A stretch of 64,000 nucleotides of DNA from Lachnospiraceae bacterium UBA3821 (GTDB taxonomy: Bacteria > Bacillota > Clostridia > Lachnospirales > Lachnospiraceae): positions 15,141 through 79,140 of the forward strand of contig DFDT01000147.1 of assembly GCA_002368865.1 (NCBI GenBank), given 5' to 3'. Positions 8,573 through 18,151 of the stretch are shown in pieces. The notes below the pieces were generated by a model. That model ran no database searches, was not told the origin of the DNA, and saw nothing but the letters and a program-made list of their open reading frames with translations. The translations under genes were made by a program, and so were the position numbers. Each line of letters starts with the position of its first letter. Positions within the stretch are counted from its first letter, which is position 1.

Positions 8573-8986
8573 TCAAAATTTCTTCTTCAGATACAGTATA
8601 TTCATGCCGTCCCGATACTCATACCGCACCTCATCCATGCACTGTTTGGTCATAAAGATCCCTAAACCTCCGATCTTCGTCTCATCCGCCGCCAGCGTCA
8701 TATCCGGATCCTCCTTTGCCAGCGGATCAAAGGGTTTGCCACTGTCCATGAACATAAGCTCCAGAACAATTCCGCCGTCCCCCCGTGCGGTATCCATGCG
8801 GATCAGAGCCTCGCCTTTCCCGGGGTTATACGCATAGCTTGCAATATTGACAAAGATCTCCTCCACAGCAATATGAACCTGCATCTGCGTCTTCATGGGG
8901 CAACCCATCTCCTCGAGCTGTTCCTCCACGAAAGCCACCACCTCATGCAATTTCTCGGCATCTGCTTCTACTCTGAGTTCTCTCAT
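8573..8986 (-). CDS. RsbW-like anti-sigma regulatory ATPase (HATPase_c_2)
   Basis: This 137-aa protein is a single GHKL ATPase domain of the RsbW/SpoIIAB type. The N box is QVHIAVEEIFVNIASYAY and the G1/G2 region is MFMDSGKPFDP and GGLGIFMTKQCMD. Proteins of this class are serine kinases that bind a sigma factor or phosphorylate an anti-anti-sigma protein. The ATG overlaps the kinase stop in an ATGA arrangement, and its ribosome site GGAGG lies inside a 12-bp tandem duplication at the end of the kinase gene, giving two Shine-Dalgarno copies. Together with the SpoIIE-like phosphatase it forms a partner-switching pair. Whether its target is the ECF sigma of this window is unproven; RsbW proteins usually act on SigB-type factors. 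Confidence 0.88.
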   Translation of the reverse strand: MRELRVEADAEKLHEVVAFVEEQLEEMGCPMKTQMQVHIAVEEIFVNIASYAYNPGKGEALIRMDTARGDGGIVLELMFMDSGKPFDPLAKEDPDMTLAADETKIGGLGIFMTKQCMDEVRYEYRDGMNILYLKKKF

Positions 8987-10293
8987 TCCAAGCCTCCTTC
9001 CAAGCCTCCTCTTCGCTCCTTCCGCAGCCGTTCCGGGATATGGATTGTGATCACAGTGCCTTCACCGATGCAGCTTTCTATGTGCATTGATCCTCCGCAC
9101 AGCTTTTCAATTCTTTCCCGTACATTCTTAAGACCAATGTGCTCTTCATCAAAATGCGCAATCAGTCCGGTATCAAATCCTTTCCCATTGTCTTCCACCA
9201 CAATCTCATGATACCCCTCTTTTTTCCGAGTTCTGACCGTCACCAGCCCATTCTCACGAATGCGGACGCCGTGTCTGATTGCGTTTTCGACTAACGGCTG
9301 GATCGTCAGAGTCGGAAGGGAAAAACCGAGATCGGGCGTGTTGAATTCCACCATGACATTCTCGTGCCGAACCATCTCTATCTCCGCATAAATATGCGTA
9401 TGCTCCAGTTCCTTTTGCACCGGGATCAGCTCTGCCTGACTCAGGGAATCAATGTTCTGTCGCAGATAAATTCCGAATTTCTCAATCGTATCCTTCGCTC
9501 CCATAGGGTCTGTCACGCACATGGCCTGAATCGTCGACAATGTATTATACAGAAAATGCGGCTGAATCTGCGAAACCATGATCTGAATACGCTGCCTCGC
9601 TTTTAAGTCTTCTTCATGCTCTCTTACAAACTGCAGATGGATCCAGATATAGAAAAGCAGACTGCTGGTCACAATGGCGATTGTCAGAAAGCTCACCACC
9701 TGTTTCACAATTACCAAGCTATAATCTAAAAGAACCGAGCAGGCTATTATCAGCACACAAAAAAGCGGCACTAACATTTCCCTCTTTCTGATTTTCCCAT
9801 ATTTGCGGACAATTCTATATACAAGCTCCCCAAACAAAAAGATACTCAAATAAAGGCAGGCATCCCGAAACGGTCCCGCTACCCAGACGCCATTTTCAAG
9901 ATAGTAGAATGTGAGTGGCGAAAAAAATGCCGTCGCATAAAGCACCGCATTTGATGCAATCAATATCCATTCCAACAGATATTTTCTGTCCGGATCGACA
10001 ATAAGGAGAAATAGTGCCAGGCAAACCGGACGAATGCTGTACCCAAAAGCAGAAATGGCTGTCTGCAACAATATCGATTGCTGACCGTCAAACTGCTGAC
10101 TGCTGATACTGTTCTGTATGATCAGACATAAGGCCAGGGTGAAGATCATATAAAAAACAGTCTTTTGCTTCGGGCTGAGAAACGAGTCCATTGCAACAAC
10201 AAAGCCCATACCGATAAGCGGCAGTGCCACCGGAAACACCATGCTGAGATAATTGATATTCTCCTGATTCAGTAACTGCCTTAATACATGCAT
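8983..10293 (-). CDS. LytS/YesM-like membrane sensor histidine kinase
   Basis: The 436-aa kinase has about seven hydrophobic helices in the first 215 residues, a short linker and a His_kinase plus HATPase_c module. The phospho-acceptor is in QIQPHFLYNTL (His246), the N box in QPLVENAIRHG (about 332-342), and the G boxes in DNGKGFD (about 368-374) and GLKNVRERI. I chose the ATG at 10293, 8 bases after GGAAGG; the frame opens slightly earlier without a good start. No response regulator is adjacent. The only response regulator in the window is the SARP-type protein at 62407-63240, whose predicted site precedes this operon, so the two are likely partners. The lipoprotein genes before it suggest that it senses a ligand at the membrane. 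Confidence 0.9.
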   Translation of the reverse strand: MHVLRQLLNQENINYLSMVFPVALPLIGMGFVVAMDSFLSPKQKTVFYMIFTLALCLIIQNSISSQQFDGQQSILLQTAISAFGYSIRPVCLALFLLIVDPDRKYLLEWILIASNAVLYATAFFSPLTFYYLENGVWVAGPFRDACLYLSIFLFGELVYRIVRKYGKIRKREMLVPLFCVLIIACSVLLDYSLVIVKQVVSFLTIAIVTSSLLFYIWIHLQFVREHEEDLKARQRIQIMVSQIQPHFLYNTLSTIQAMCVTDPMGAKDTIEKFGIYLRQNIDSLSQAELIPVQKELEHTHIYAEIEMVRHENVMVEFNTPDLGFSLPTLTIQPLVENAIRHGVRIRENGLVTVRTRKKEGYHEIVVEDNGKGFDTGLIAHFDEEHIGLKNVRERIEKLCGGSMHIESCIGEGTVITIHIPERLRKERRGGLEGGLE

Positions 10294-10317
10294 ACCCAAT
10301 TCCTTCCAAACAGCTCA

Positions 10318-12627
10318 TTACCTGTTCTCGTTCACATAAAGCTGCACCCTGCTCTGGATCACGCCGGCCACAGCATCCACTGATTTCTGACCGGCAAAGT
10401 AAGCTGCCGCCTCCTCCTTGATGATGGAAAGGATCTGTTCATCCATGCCCTCCGACACTTTTGCGGAAGTAATGATCTTATATTCCTCATCCATTTCTGC
10501 CTGTGTACTTGTATGATAATCATATTCCCAGTCCCCATACCAGGTACTGCCGAGCGTAGAGATCGGCTGTCCATTCTCGTCTTTCTCCACTTCTCCGTTC
10601 TCATTCGTCAGGTACTGCGGCTTCATCATCTCCTGCATCTCTTTCTCCAGCTTTGCCTTATTGGCGGGCAGACCGTTGGCATACATGTCGCCTTCCAGAT
10701 TCAGATAATACTCCACGAACTTCCATGCGCCGTCCTTCTCTGCGGATTTGGAAGCAATCGCAAGATTCGAACTGTTAAAGGTCAGCAGGCTGGCAGCGCT
10801 TCCGTCAGCCGTGGGGAATCCGATAAAGGTGACTTCCTCACCGAATTCGGCAGGATAGATCTGTGTATCGCCCAATCTGTACATATAGACGCGCTCCAGC
10901 AGTAACCGATCCTTTTGAACATCCTCTACATAATTCTCTTCATTTTCACTATCCCAGTCATATTCATCCGGGAAACCATTGACAAATTCCAGCACTTTCT
11001 TGAAATCCGCCGAATCAAAACTGCACTTTCCGCTGCTCTGATCGATAAATGCCTCGCCCGTAAAGGTCAGGCACATATCCAATGCGTCATCCTTCGCGCT
11101 CCAGTTGAACACCTTCGCATCAGGATACTGCTTTGCCAGATTCAGCAGATCATCCATCGTCCATCCGCTTTCCTTACCTACCAGCTTTGTTTTTCCCACA
11201 TAAGTCTGCACATCAAAATTTTTCGGGATAAAGATCAGTTTCCCTTCAACCGTTCCCGCCTCCAACAGGTTCTCCAGGAAGTCGGACCGTTTTATACTGC
11301 TGCTCTGTTCCAGATAAACATTCAGATCCTCGAACACACCCTTCGCCGCAAGCGCTCTCAGATTTCCCAGATTATTCACAAGGATCAGATCGATTCCCTC
11401 TCCGGACGTGATCGCATTATTGAAGTTTGTGAGTGCTGTCTTGCCCGCCTCCTCGGAATAGTCCCCTTTGATCTCAAAGCTGCGCATATTGATGTGATAT
11501 TCACTGCTTTGTTTATTAAACCGGATTGCTGCCGCTTTCAGCTCATAATCGTCGTACACGGAAGCGATGGTGATCTGCTTCTTCTGCACTGTCTCAGAGG
11601 TTTTTACCTTCGTAAAGATCGCCAGTGTCTCTCCCGAATAGTCATCATTTTCGATGAGTGCCGCGATCCGGCCATCCTCCATCTCCTCGTAACCGCGGAC
11701 ATAGGAACCCATAATATCGCAGTCCATCCATGCAAAAAGACTGGTAGACTGATTGTTCTGAACATCATATGCAAACACCTCAGAACCGTCAGACGCAAGG
11801 ATATCTCCGGTGCTGCTCGGGCTAAAACTGCCGTATCCCGCCACAAAACCGGTATGCGGTTCTCCTAACGCTTTCTGATCGAATTCTATCGACTGCAGCA
11901 GAACGCCCTTGCTGCCGGTGTAATCATAATAGCTGAGATAGACCTTGCCGTCTTTTCCCATACCGCTCATACTCGGATAATTCCCGTTCAGATCCACGCT
12001 TCCCTGATATTTCAGATCCGCATCAAACAGATAGACCATGGCGTCACCGATCACATACAGCCGATTTTCCCTGTCACACAGTATTTTACTGACAAAGAAG
12101 TAGTCCTCCTGTATCCCCACTGCCTCTTTGACATTTATTTCAGATACCGACTGATAGTCTGCGTCAAAAACCATAAGCATCACATCCACTTTCGTCATTT
12201 CATCAGTATCGATGCTTGTGAATTTTTCTACCACGATCCCACCATCCGGACGAACCGCAAATGTGGGTACATAAGAACTTGCATCCTCCGATGTGGTCGT
12301 CGTATCAATGCGCACACTGCCCAGCTCTTTCTGATCCTGGATATTCTGCGCATAGATCACCGTAGCCTGTGTTTCTCCGTATTCACTTACCGGATAATAA
12401 ATCTTATCTCCGACAATCTGCAGATTATAGGTGTCGGCATTCTCCCTGAGTTTCAGATCCTGATACTCTGCGGTATAGGTGTACTCTGAAGTTACACCGC
12501 CGTTTCCGTTCGTCCCGCCGTTCCCCTGATTCTGACTGCCTCCTTTGCCGCAGGCTGCCGCCATCAACATCATTGCCGATATCGTCACCACAGCGCAGGC
12601 TTTTCTCCAAAAATGTGTTTGTTTCAT
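10318..12627 (-). CDS. Lipoprotein with C-terminal ABC-type solute-binding domain
   Basis: The 769-aa protein starts with a lipoprotein signal peptide ending in LMAAAC (Cys26) and a Gly/Asn-rich linker. The first half (about residues 55-350) reads like a beta-propeller: repeated strands with short hydrophobic motifs and DG turns. The second half from about residue 355 looks like an extracellular family 1 solute-binding protein (KQITIASVYDDYELKAAAIRFNKQSSEY start, later MDDLLNLAKQYPDAKVF). It is anchored outside the cell but no permease genes follow. Instead the kinase gene follows after 24 bp, so it is more likely a ligand-sensing partner of the kinase than a transport component. The ATG at 12627 has GAGGGG 8 bases upstream. 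Confidence 0.8.
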   Translation of the reverse strand: MKQTHFWRKACAVVTISAMMLMAAACGKGGSQNQGNGGTNGNGGVTSEYTYTAEYQDLKLRENADTYNLQIVGDKIYYPVSEYGETQATVIYAQNIQDQKELGSVRIDTTTTSEDASSYVPTFAVRPDGGIVVEKFTSIDTDEMTKVDVMLMVFDADYQSVSEINVKEAVGIQEDYFFVSKILCDRENRLYVIGDAMVYLFDADLKYQGSVDLNGNYPSMSGMGKDGKVYLSYYDYTGSKGVLLQSIEFDQKALGEPHTGFVAGYGSFSPSSTGDILASDGSEVFAYDVQNNQSTSLFAWMDCDIMGSYVRGYEEMEDGRIAALIENDDYSGETLAIFTKVKTSETVQKKQITIASVYDDYELKAAAIRFNKQSSEYHINMRSFEIKGDYSEEAGKTALTNFNNAITSGEGIDLILVNNLGNLRALAAKGVFEDLNVYLEQSSSIKRSDFLENLLEAGTVEGKLIFIPKNFDVQTYVGKTKLVGKESGWTMDDLLNLAKQYPDAKVFNWSAKDDALDMCLTFTGEAFIDQSSGKCSFDSADFKKVLEFVNGFPDEYDWDSENEENYVEDVQKDRLLLERVYMYRLGDTQIYPAEFGEEVTFIGFPTADGSAASLLTFNSSNLAIASKSAEKDGAWKFVEYYLNLEGDMYANGLPANKAKLEKEMQEMMKPQYLTNENGEVEKDENGQPISTLGSTWYGDWEYDYHTSTQAEMDEEYKIITSAKVSEGMDEQILSIIKEEAAAYFAGQKSVDAVAGVIQSRVQLYVNENR

Positions 12628-12650
12628 GTTTTTATCCCCTCGTATCGTTA

Positions 12651-13973
12651 TTAATGAGCTACAGGATTGTTTACATACAGATCCTCTTTACCTCTGGCAC
12701 GCAGTACCTCATCTTCTCCCAAATAATAAATAGCCCCGTCTGAAGCCACCCAGGTTCCGTCACCCTGATCTGCTACGGTTGTCGGAGTACCGTCTGCATG
12801 ATAAACGGTTAAGGTTCCGCTTGCAGTCTGTGAATCACCATTCTTACTGACCGCATTAAATTCCGCTACATCAGCCGCAAGATATTCATCAAACAGCTTG
12901 TCAAACTTCTTCTTGCACTCTTCCTGCGTCATGGTTGAGTAATCACCGCCGTCATCGGATCTGTAAAGATAAGTCACAGTCCCGTTTCCATCGAAGGTTT
13001 CCCAGGCTTCCTCCATGGATACAATCTTGTCATTCATGACAGCAGACTTCCGTGCAAAGTGATTGCCGGCAGTATAAAGCTTTCCGTCCTTTACAGCCAC
13101 AGGATACGAGGTTCCCCCCGAAGCGACATACCCCATATAGGCGGGAGCTCCGTCTTTGTAGAAAAAGACTTCTGCGTCAATGGCAGCCATGGACCCGCCG
13201 CCATTGTCAAAGGTTCCGCTTGCTACCAACAGCACATCTGTCCCGTCAACCTGTGCATTAGTATATCCACTTCCGTCCGTAAGTTTGTCTACGATCTGGG
13301 TGAAGGTATCACAGCCTGCGATGTCCGTCTGCATCACATGCTCCTCACCGCTACCTGCCTCGTCATCCGGTATGTCAGACGTCGGCTCATTCGCCGGCTC
13401 ATACATCGCATTCGCGACGGAAACAATATCCACTCCGCTCAGATCCTTGTCCGCTGCGGAAAGGCTGTATGCAATCCCGATCTCAACATCGTACCATGTA
13501 CACAACATTGCACTCTCTGACTCCGTCGTCACACTGACGCTCTTGCCGGTCATATTGCCGAAGCCCCATGCGGAAAGCGTCACATTCTCCGTTGACGCCC
13601 ATTCATAGTTCATACCTGAGATATCCGCAGTCTCATCCGCACCGTTCTGCGCCCTTGCAGTAAAATCCTTTCCATCCAGCTTGAAATTCAGCTGCACTAA
13701 CGGACTCAAAGCCGCAGAATCCGCTCCTGCCCCCTCTAACTTGCTCCATGCAATCTCTGTGGCTCCATCCGGTGCCTTGAACATTCTGGGACATACAGAA
13801 GCTGCTTCCTCTGCCGTGATCGTCACCCAGGGATTTGCAATCTGCGCACTCTCCTGCGTATTTGCCTGTGCTCCGCTCCCCGTCTGCACAGTTCCGGCAT
13901 CTTTCTGACCGCAGGCGGCCGCTACTGTCATGGCAAGCCCAGCCATAATTGCACATAATGTTTTTCTTTTCAT
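12651..13973 (-). CDS. Lipoprotein of unknown function heading the sensory operon
   Basis: The 440-aa product has a signal peptide and lipobox ending in VAAAC (Cys21), so it is lipid-anchored outside the membrane. The rest is soluble, acidic and rich in Gly, Asp and Thr; the C-terminal third has small beta-rich motifs ending in a GDGTWVASDGAIYYLGED segment. I recognise no family. The ATG at 13973 is chosen because GAGGAG lies 7 bases upstream; an in-frame ATG at 13988 lacks one. A class I promoter (14023-14053) starts the operon here, and the next gene follows after 23 bp. It probably works with the solute-binding lipoprotein and kinase in sensing. Confidence 0.7.
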   Translation of the reverse strand: MKRKTLCAIMAGLAMTVAAACGQKDAGTVQTGSGAQANTQESAQIANPWVTITAEEAASVCPRMFKAPDGATEIAWSKLEGAGADSAALSPLVQLNFKLDGKDFTARAQNGADETADISGMNYEWASTENVTLSAWGFGNMTGKSVSVTTESESAMLCTWYDVEIGIAYSLSAADKDLSGVDIVSVANAMYEPANEPTSDIPDDEAGSGEEHVMQTDIAGCDTFTQIVDKLTDGSGYTNAQVDGTDVLLVASGTFDNGGGSMAAIDAEVFFYKDGAPAYMGYVASGGTSYPVAVKDGKLYTAGNHFARKSAVMNDKIVSMEEAWETFDGNGTVTYLYRSDDGGDYSTMTQEECKKKFDKLFDEYLAADVAEFNAVSKNGDSQTASGTLTVYHADGTPTTVADQGDGTWVASDGAIYYLGEDEVLRARGKEDLYVNNPVAH

Positions 13974-14022
13974 TCTTAATCTCCTCATATTCTTTTTTGG
14001 TGCTCAATTGCACTGAATGTCT

Positions 14023-14053
14023 ATTATAACATGCCATGTCCATTAGATGTCCA
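14023..14053 (-). promoter_or_regulatory. Class I promoter: TGGACA direct repeat, 8 bp, TATAAT
   Basis: On the minus strand TGGACA occurs at 14048-14053 and 14037-14042, 11 bp apart, with 8 bases to a perfect TATAAT (14023-14028). It starts the sensory operon (lipoproteins, kinase, RsbW-like, SpoIIE-like). Geometry is identical to the copies at 6895, 59605 and 63290. Confidence 0.85.
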
Positions 14054-14061
14054 ATAGAATC

Positions 14062-15399
14062 TCACAGTTCTTCCAAAATAAACGGCAGCATATAAATTGG
14101 CTTCATCATCAGCATCCCCTCATTCTTCACATCTTTCTGCGACAGCAGATATTGCCTTGACACCTGCGCAGAATATTTGACCGCAAAAACACTGATTGAT
14201 TCATGATACCGCACGCTGGATGATTTTATCTCAAGCGGCACAATTTTCGTTTTTGATGACAGCAGAAAATCTACCTCATAGCTGTGTGTGCTGTTACTCT
14301 TTCTCCATGTATGATAATACAGCTTTCTGTTTGTGGCTGCAATTATCTGAGCTACAGCGTTTTCATATAAATATCCAAGATTTACGCTCAGCTTATCGCT
14401 CAGGAGTTTTGCGTAAATATCTGCATACACTTCACTTTCATCATGAAACAGAAGTGTTGTAAACAATCCCGTATCTGCCAAATATAATTTGTAAGAATTC
14501 ACGTCTTTCGTCAGGTTTAACGCCACTCCCGGATCCGTGGTATTGTACGAAATCAAAACAGTTTTAGAATCCAACAGTTCGGCAAAAATTTCCTTGTCTC
14601 TGGCTGTTGTTCTCTTCCTAAGCACCTTCGACATGACATATCTTTTTTTATTAGCGTTCAGCTGACTCGGAATTGCTTCATACATCTGCGCCAATCGTCC
14701 CGAATCGTCTATCTTCCGGAAATCATCTTCATATAACTGTATGATTTCACGTTTGATTCGGTCAATATACTCAAAATTCCTGCCATCCACATACGCCTGC
14801 ACTGCCTGCGGCATCCCACCAACCGCCATATAAATCCTGAAATCCCGCATCAATTTTTGATTTAGTTGATTTCCCACCGAACGATTTGATTTGTAAAGTT
14901 CCCTCAGAGCAGAATAAGATTGATTTCCTACAGCCCACGTAAACTCCTCATAATCCATCGGGTAAACCGGAATTTTATGCTCCTCCGAAGGAATCACGAT
15001 ATCCTTGACATTTTTCTTAATACTGATCAACGATCCCGTCTCAATATAAAAATATCTGCCATCTGCTACCAGATATTTTATTGCCTGGCGAACAAGCGGA
15101 GCTCTCTGTATTTCGTCAAAGATGATTACAGACTCTCCCTTATAAAGCGTCACCCCTGCCACCAATTGCAGACGCAGGAAAAATACATCAAGATTTGCAA
15201 TATCATCAAAGACTTCCAACATTTGCCCTGAAACATTCGCAAAATCAACTTTGATATATGATTTAAATTCACGTCGGGCAAACTCCTCCGCTATCGTGGA
15301 TTTTCCCACACGTCTGGCTCCTTCCAGCATTGCCGCATATTGATTTCCATACATTTGTTTCCATTCTAAAAGTTGCGTGAATGCCTTTCTTTCAAACAT
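14062..15399 (-). CDS. AAA-type ATPase with DUF4143 domain
   Basis: The 445-aa protein has an N-terminal P-loop (LEGARRVGKSTI at about residues 27-38), a Walker B in ESVIIFDEIQ, and a C-terminal DUF4143 part with a PD-(D/E)XK-like segment (YEVDFLLSSKTKIVPLEIKSS). Proteins like this are common in gut Firmicutes, often as stand-alone genes, and their role is unsettled; mobile or defence-related roles have been suggested. The start is the ATG at 15399 with GGAGG 7 bases upstream. It is preceded by three phased repeats (15435-15519) that look like its own control region. Its lower GC and different codon use compared with the giant genes suggest separate acquisition. Confidence 0.88.
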   Translation of the reverse strand: MFERKAFTQLLEWKQMYGNQYAAMLEGARRVGKSTIAEEFARREFKSYIKVDFANVSGQMLEVFDDIANLDVFFLRLQLVAGVTLYKGESVIIFDEIQRAPLVRQAIKYLVADGRYFYIETGSLISIKKNVKDIVIPSEEHKIPVYPMDYEEFTWAVGNQSYSALRELYKSNRSVGNQLNQKLMRDFRIYMAVGGMPQAVQAYVDGRNFEYIDRIKREIIQLYEDDFRKIDDSGRLAQMYEAIPSQLNANKKRYVMSKVLRKRTTARDKEIFAELLDSKTVLISYNTTDPGVALNLTKDVNSYKLYLADTGLFTTLLFHDESEVYADIYAKLLSDKLSVNLGYLYENAVAQIIAATNRKLYYHTWRKSNSTHSYEVDFLLSSKTKIVPLEIKSSSVRYHESISVFAVKYSAQVSRQYLLSQKDVKNEGMLMMKPIYMLPFILEEL

Positions 15400-15434
15400 A
15401 ATTTTGCCTCCGAAGCATAATCCGCACCGCAAAG

Positions 15435-15519
15435 TGCAGTTTTTTCAAGCTAAGCATATCAAAATTATGCAGTTTTTTCAAGCTAATTTCGCTTGAGAAG
15501 TGCAGTTTTTTCAAGCTAA
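15435..15519. repeat. Three 19-bp direct repeats at exact 33-bp period
   Basis: The 19-mer beginning TGCAGTTTTTTC and ending AAGCTAA (plus strand) occurs at 15435, 15468 and 15501, exactly 33 bp apart with 14-bp unlike spacers. The third copy overlaps the stop codon of the 863-aa gene. The array sits just upstream of the DUF4143 ATPase gene on its transcribed strand and looks like a phased operator or a multi-copy promoter region. Confidence 0.9.
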
Positions 15520-18107
15520 TGTTTTCCGGGTGCCTGTGCTGCCTGCGGCTTGACCGGTCCCGTTTGCTTTCGTTCAAGCGTCTTCGCACTTACCTGAGAC
15601 CCCAAAACCGCCTTGAGCTGATTCAGAGGTTTCAGATCCGCCCTGCGATCCGCGAAGGAAGCCTTGAGCGCTTCATCCCGACACTTGACGATATCCGCCT
15701 CCGAAACCTTTCCCTGCTGTGCGCTCTGCATCACCTGCCTGGCAAAGTGCTCATTGAACAGCTTTTTATCCAGATATTCCGCCTTAAATGCCCGGAATGA
15801 TATACTGTTCCCCTCCGTTGCCTTCAACATCTTATCCATCGTAGCATCCAATATCTGAGCGCTTTTTTTCGCACCCAGCTTCCCGGCATTCTTTGCGCAA
15901 GCCACAACAGACGCCTGAATGAACAGGGAACGCTCCGCAGACTGCAGCAGTTTCTCCTGATAGTCAGCAGCCTTCGGATCCAGGGATTTCCGGTATGCCT
16001 CCTCCCGGTTTACGGCCTGCTGCACCTTTTCACGGGGCTGCTTCGCCGACTCCTTTGCTTCAGCCTCGCTGGCTGCTTTGATCGCCGCCTCCTTTGCCTT
16101 GGCCTCACTGACGGCTCTGATTGCGGCCTCTGTCTCCGCATTCTCCAGGTCCGCCTTCGCGTCCTCCACCGCCTGTTTCGCATCCTCGATCTTCTTGTCA
16201 AGCGCCATCAGCTGTCTGTTGATACCGCTTTCGAAAGCCATGACACCGCTGCCTAACGTATGAAGCGAGCCCTTTTGGGAGACGACAAAATACCCCAGCG
16301 ATTCCGCCAGATTCCGTCTGGCCTGCCCGTTCTTCAGAATACCCCTGTGCCAGCTGCCGTCTATCCGCTTCCTGTATGCCCCCGCCGCTGCTCCAAGCTG
16401 TGTCATGAGATCCTCTACCTGCTGGGGACTCATGTTTTTATTGATCTTACTTACATTTTCCAGCGCACGCTCCATATTCTGGAATTCATCGGAATTATCT
16501 TTTCTTTGCTCTGCCAGCTTCCGAAGCGACTCCAGATAGTTCTTCGCCTGCTCCACTGTCTTATCCAGACTCTGCGTGTAAAGCTCTGTTCTCTGCTTTC
16601 TGTCGGTCAGCGCCGCCACGGTCCGTTCCCTGCCTGCAAGATTCTCCTGTATGCGCTCGTCCTCCGCAAATTCCTCACGCACCAGTCCTCTGCGGAACTT
16701 TCTCAAATTGTCCGGTCCGCCTGCCACCAGTTCACTGATTTCCCTGTTAGACAGCTTTACAAAATTGTCGGATTTTAAAAAATCGTCCGCACGGGTCAAT
16801 ATGGTTTCCTCGTGGAACGGAATCCGGCTCTCCCGCAGGGCATCTGCCGCCATCGCTCTGGCGACATGCATCCGCTGCTCCTCAAAGGAGAGATTTAACA
16901 CATCCACTCCAAGGTTTGAGCGAATGTATTCCTGATATCCCACCACCGGCGCCTCCGTTCTCCCGAAAGCGTGTGACAACGGTTCCGACTTTACCACCTC
17001 ATAGACCACATCCGCATTTACATCGGTCTTCAACTCATCACAGGCTGTCTGGATCCCCTCTGACTCCCTCGCCTGAATAAGCGGATCCGCCACATTTTTG
17101 ATCCATTCACGAATGCTTTTCGGCGGCTTGTAATCCCTGTCGTTATTGAGCAGCACACCTACGCCGAAGACCTTTTGCTCCGCCGCGGGAAGGTTGTGTC
17201 GCACGACATCGATCCCGATATTCTGATAATGCATCGCCGACTTTTGGCTGTACGCCTGAAAAGCAGTCTTTAATACTTCCTCTTCTGCGATTACCGAATC
17301 ACTCGGACTGCCTTTCTTTTGCCCGCAGATCCCTTCAAAAACAGAATAGGCGTTGCTGTCAAGCCCCACATCGTTGCCGCGTTCCTTCAACTCCCGCACA
17401 TACTCCCCGGCCTGTTCCTCATTCATAAATGCCTGTCTGCAGAAATCCCGCATCGTCATTTTCCTAAACACATCCCGATCCGCAAGAAAGGAGCTCTCAA
17501 AATTCAGGGAATCCGGCTGATCAAGACCGCTGTTTAAAGCATATTGCAGCGCCTGATTGCCCTGAACAATATACTGCGCTCTGCTGCGCATATTTCTCGC
17601 AAGATATTCCGCCTTTGCCTCCTTATCGGGATCATCCTTCAGCAGATCACTCTCCAGCCACTTCTGATACTCCCTCCCCGCCTCATAGGAAGCTCTGGCA
17701 TTGATCACGCCCATCTTCTGATAAACCGCTCTTTGCTCATCCACCGTCGAGAACTGAAACAATTCGTCCTTAATGCCGTTTTCCACCGATTCCAAAAGAT
17801 CATTGGCCATCAGGGCTTCCGGATCATGCCGGTCGTCTACCGCGTCAAGCTCGTCGTCCATTTTGCCCTGATCCTCATCCTTCATGCCGGCTACCGCATA
17901 GCGCTCCCGGATCTTTAGCTTCTCCTGATTTTTGCGATCCCTGTCCAAAGCGCTTACAGCCGCTGCATATCCCTCATACAGAACACCATACCACAGCCTG
18001 TCATAGACATCGCCCTGTCTCTCCATCTTTTTTTCGACCTGTGTCGCAGCCTTCTTATACTCCGGACTCGCATGGCGTTCGTCTTCCCATTCGTTACGAT
18101 ATGGCAT
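15516..18107 (-). CDS. Large helical protein of the giant-protein family, 863 aa
   Basis: I recognise no named family. The protein has no signal peptide or membrane segment, is highly charged and largely alpha-helical, with an Ala/Glu/Lys-rich coiled-coil stretch at about residues 640-720. Its last about 120 residues share a domain with the end of the 1148-aa protein (27393-30839): both have a segment of the type F-x-A-E-x-L-x-x-K-x-F-N, then A-Q-G-K, AD-I-V-K-x-R-D-E-A-L, and L-x-x-x-LGS-x-V. The tail ends in APGKH, resembling tails of other members. The ATG at 18107 has GGAGG 9 bases upstream, and the CDF gene ends 44 bp before. It is the last gene of the run, probably expressed from the class II promoters upstream. 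Confidence 0.75.
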   Translation of the reverse strand: MPYRNEWEDERHASPEYKKAATQVEKKMERQGDVYDRLWYGVLYEGYAAAVSALDRDRKNQEKLKIRERYAVAGMKDEDQGKMDDELDAVDDRHDPEALMANDLLESVENGIKDELFQFSTVDEQRAVYQKMGVINARASYEAGREYQKWLESDLLKDDPDKEAKAEYLARNMRSRAQYIVQGNQALQYALNSGLDQPDSLNFESSFLADRDVFRKMTMRDFCRQAFMNEEQAGEYVRELKERGNDVGLDSNAYSVFEGICGQKKGSPSDSVIAEEEVLKTAFQAYSQKSAMHYQNIGIDVVRHNLPAAEQKVFGVGVLLNNDRDYKPPKSIREWIKNVADPLIQARESEGIQTACDELKTDVNADVVYEVVKSEPLSHAFGRTEAPVVGYQEYIRSNLGVDVLNLSFEEQRMHVARAMAADALRESRIPFHEETILTRADDFLKSDNFVKLSNREISELVAGGPDNLRKFRRGLVREEFAEDERIQENLAGRERTVAALTDRKQRTELYTQSLDKTVEQAKNYLESLRKLAEQRKDNSDEFQNMERALENVSKINKNMSPQQVEDLMTQLGAAAGAYRKRIDGSWHRGILKNGQARRNLAESLGYFVVSQKGSLHTLGSGVMAFESGINRQLMALDKKIEDAKQAVEDAKADLENAETEAAIRAVSEAKAKEAAIKAASEAEAKESAKQPREKVQQAVNREEAYRKSLDPKAADYQEKLLQSAERSLFIQASVVACAKNAGKLGAKKSAQILDATMDKMLKATEGNSISFRAFKAEYLDKKLFNEHFARQVMQSAQQGKVSEADIVKCRDEALKASFADRRADLKPLNQLKAVLGSQVSAKTLERKQTGPVKPQAAQAPGKH

Positions 18108-18151
18108 ATCTAAGATCCTCCTCTTACCGGTTAGTCAATAGAATCTCACAG

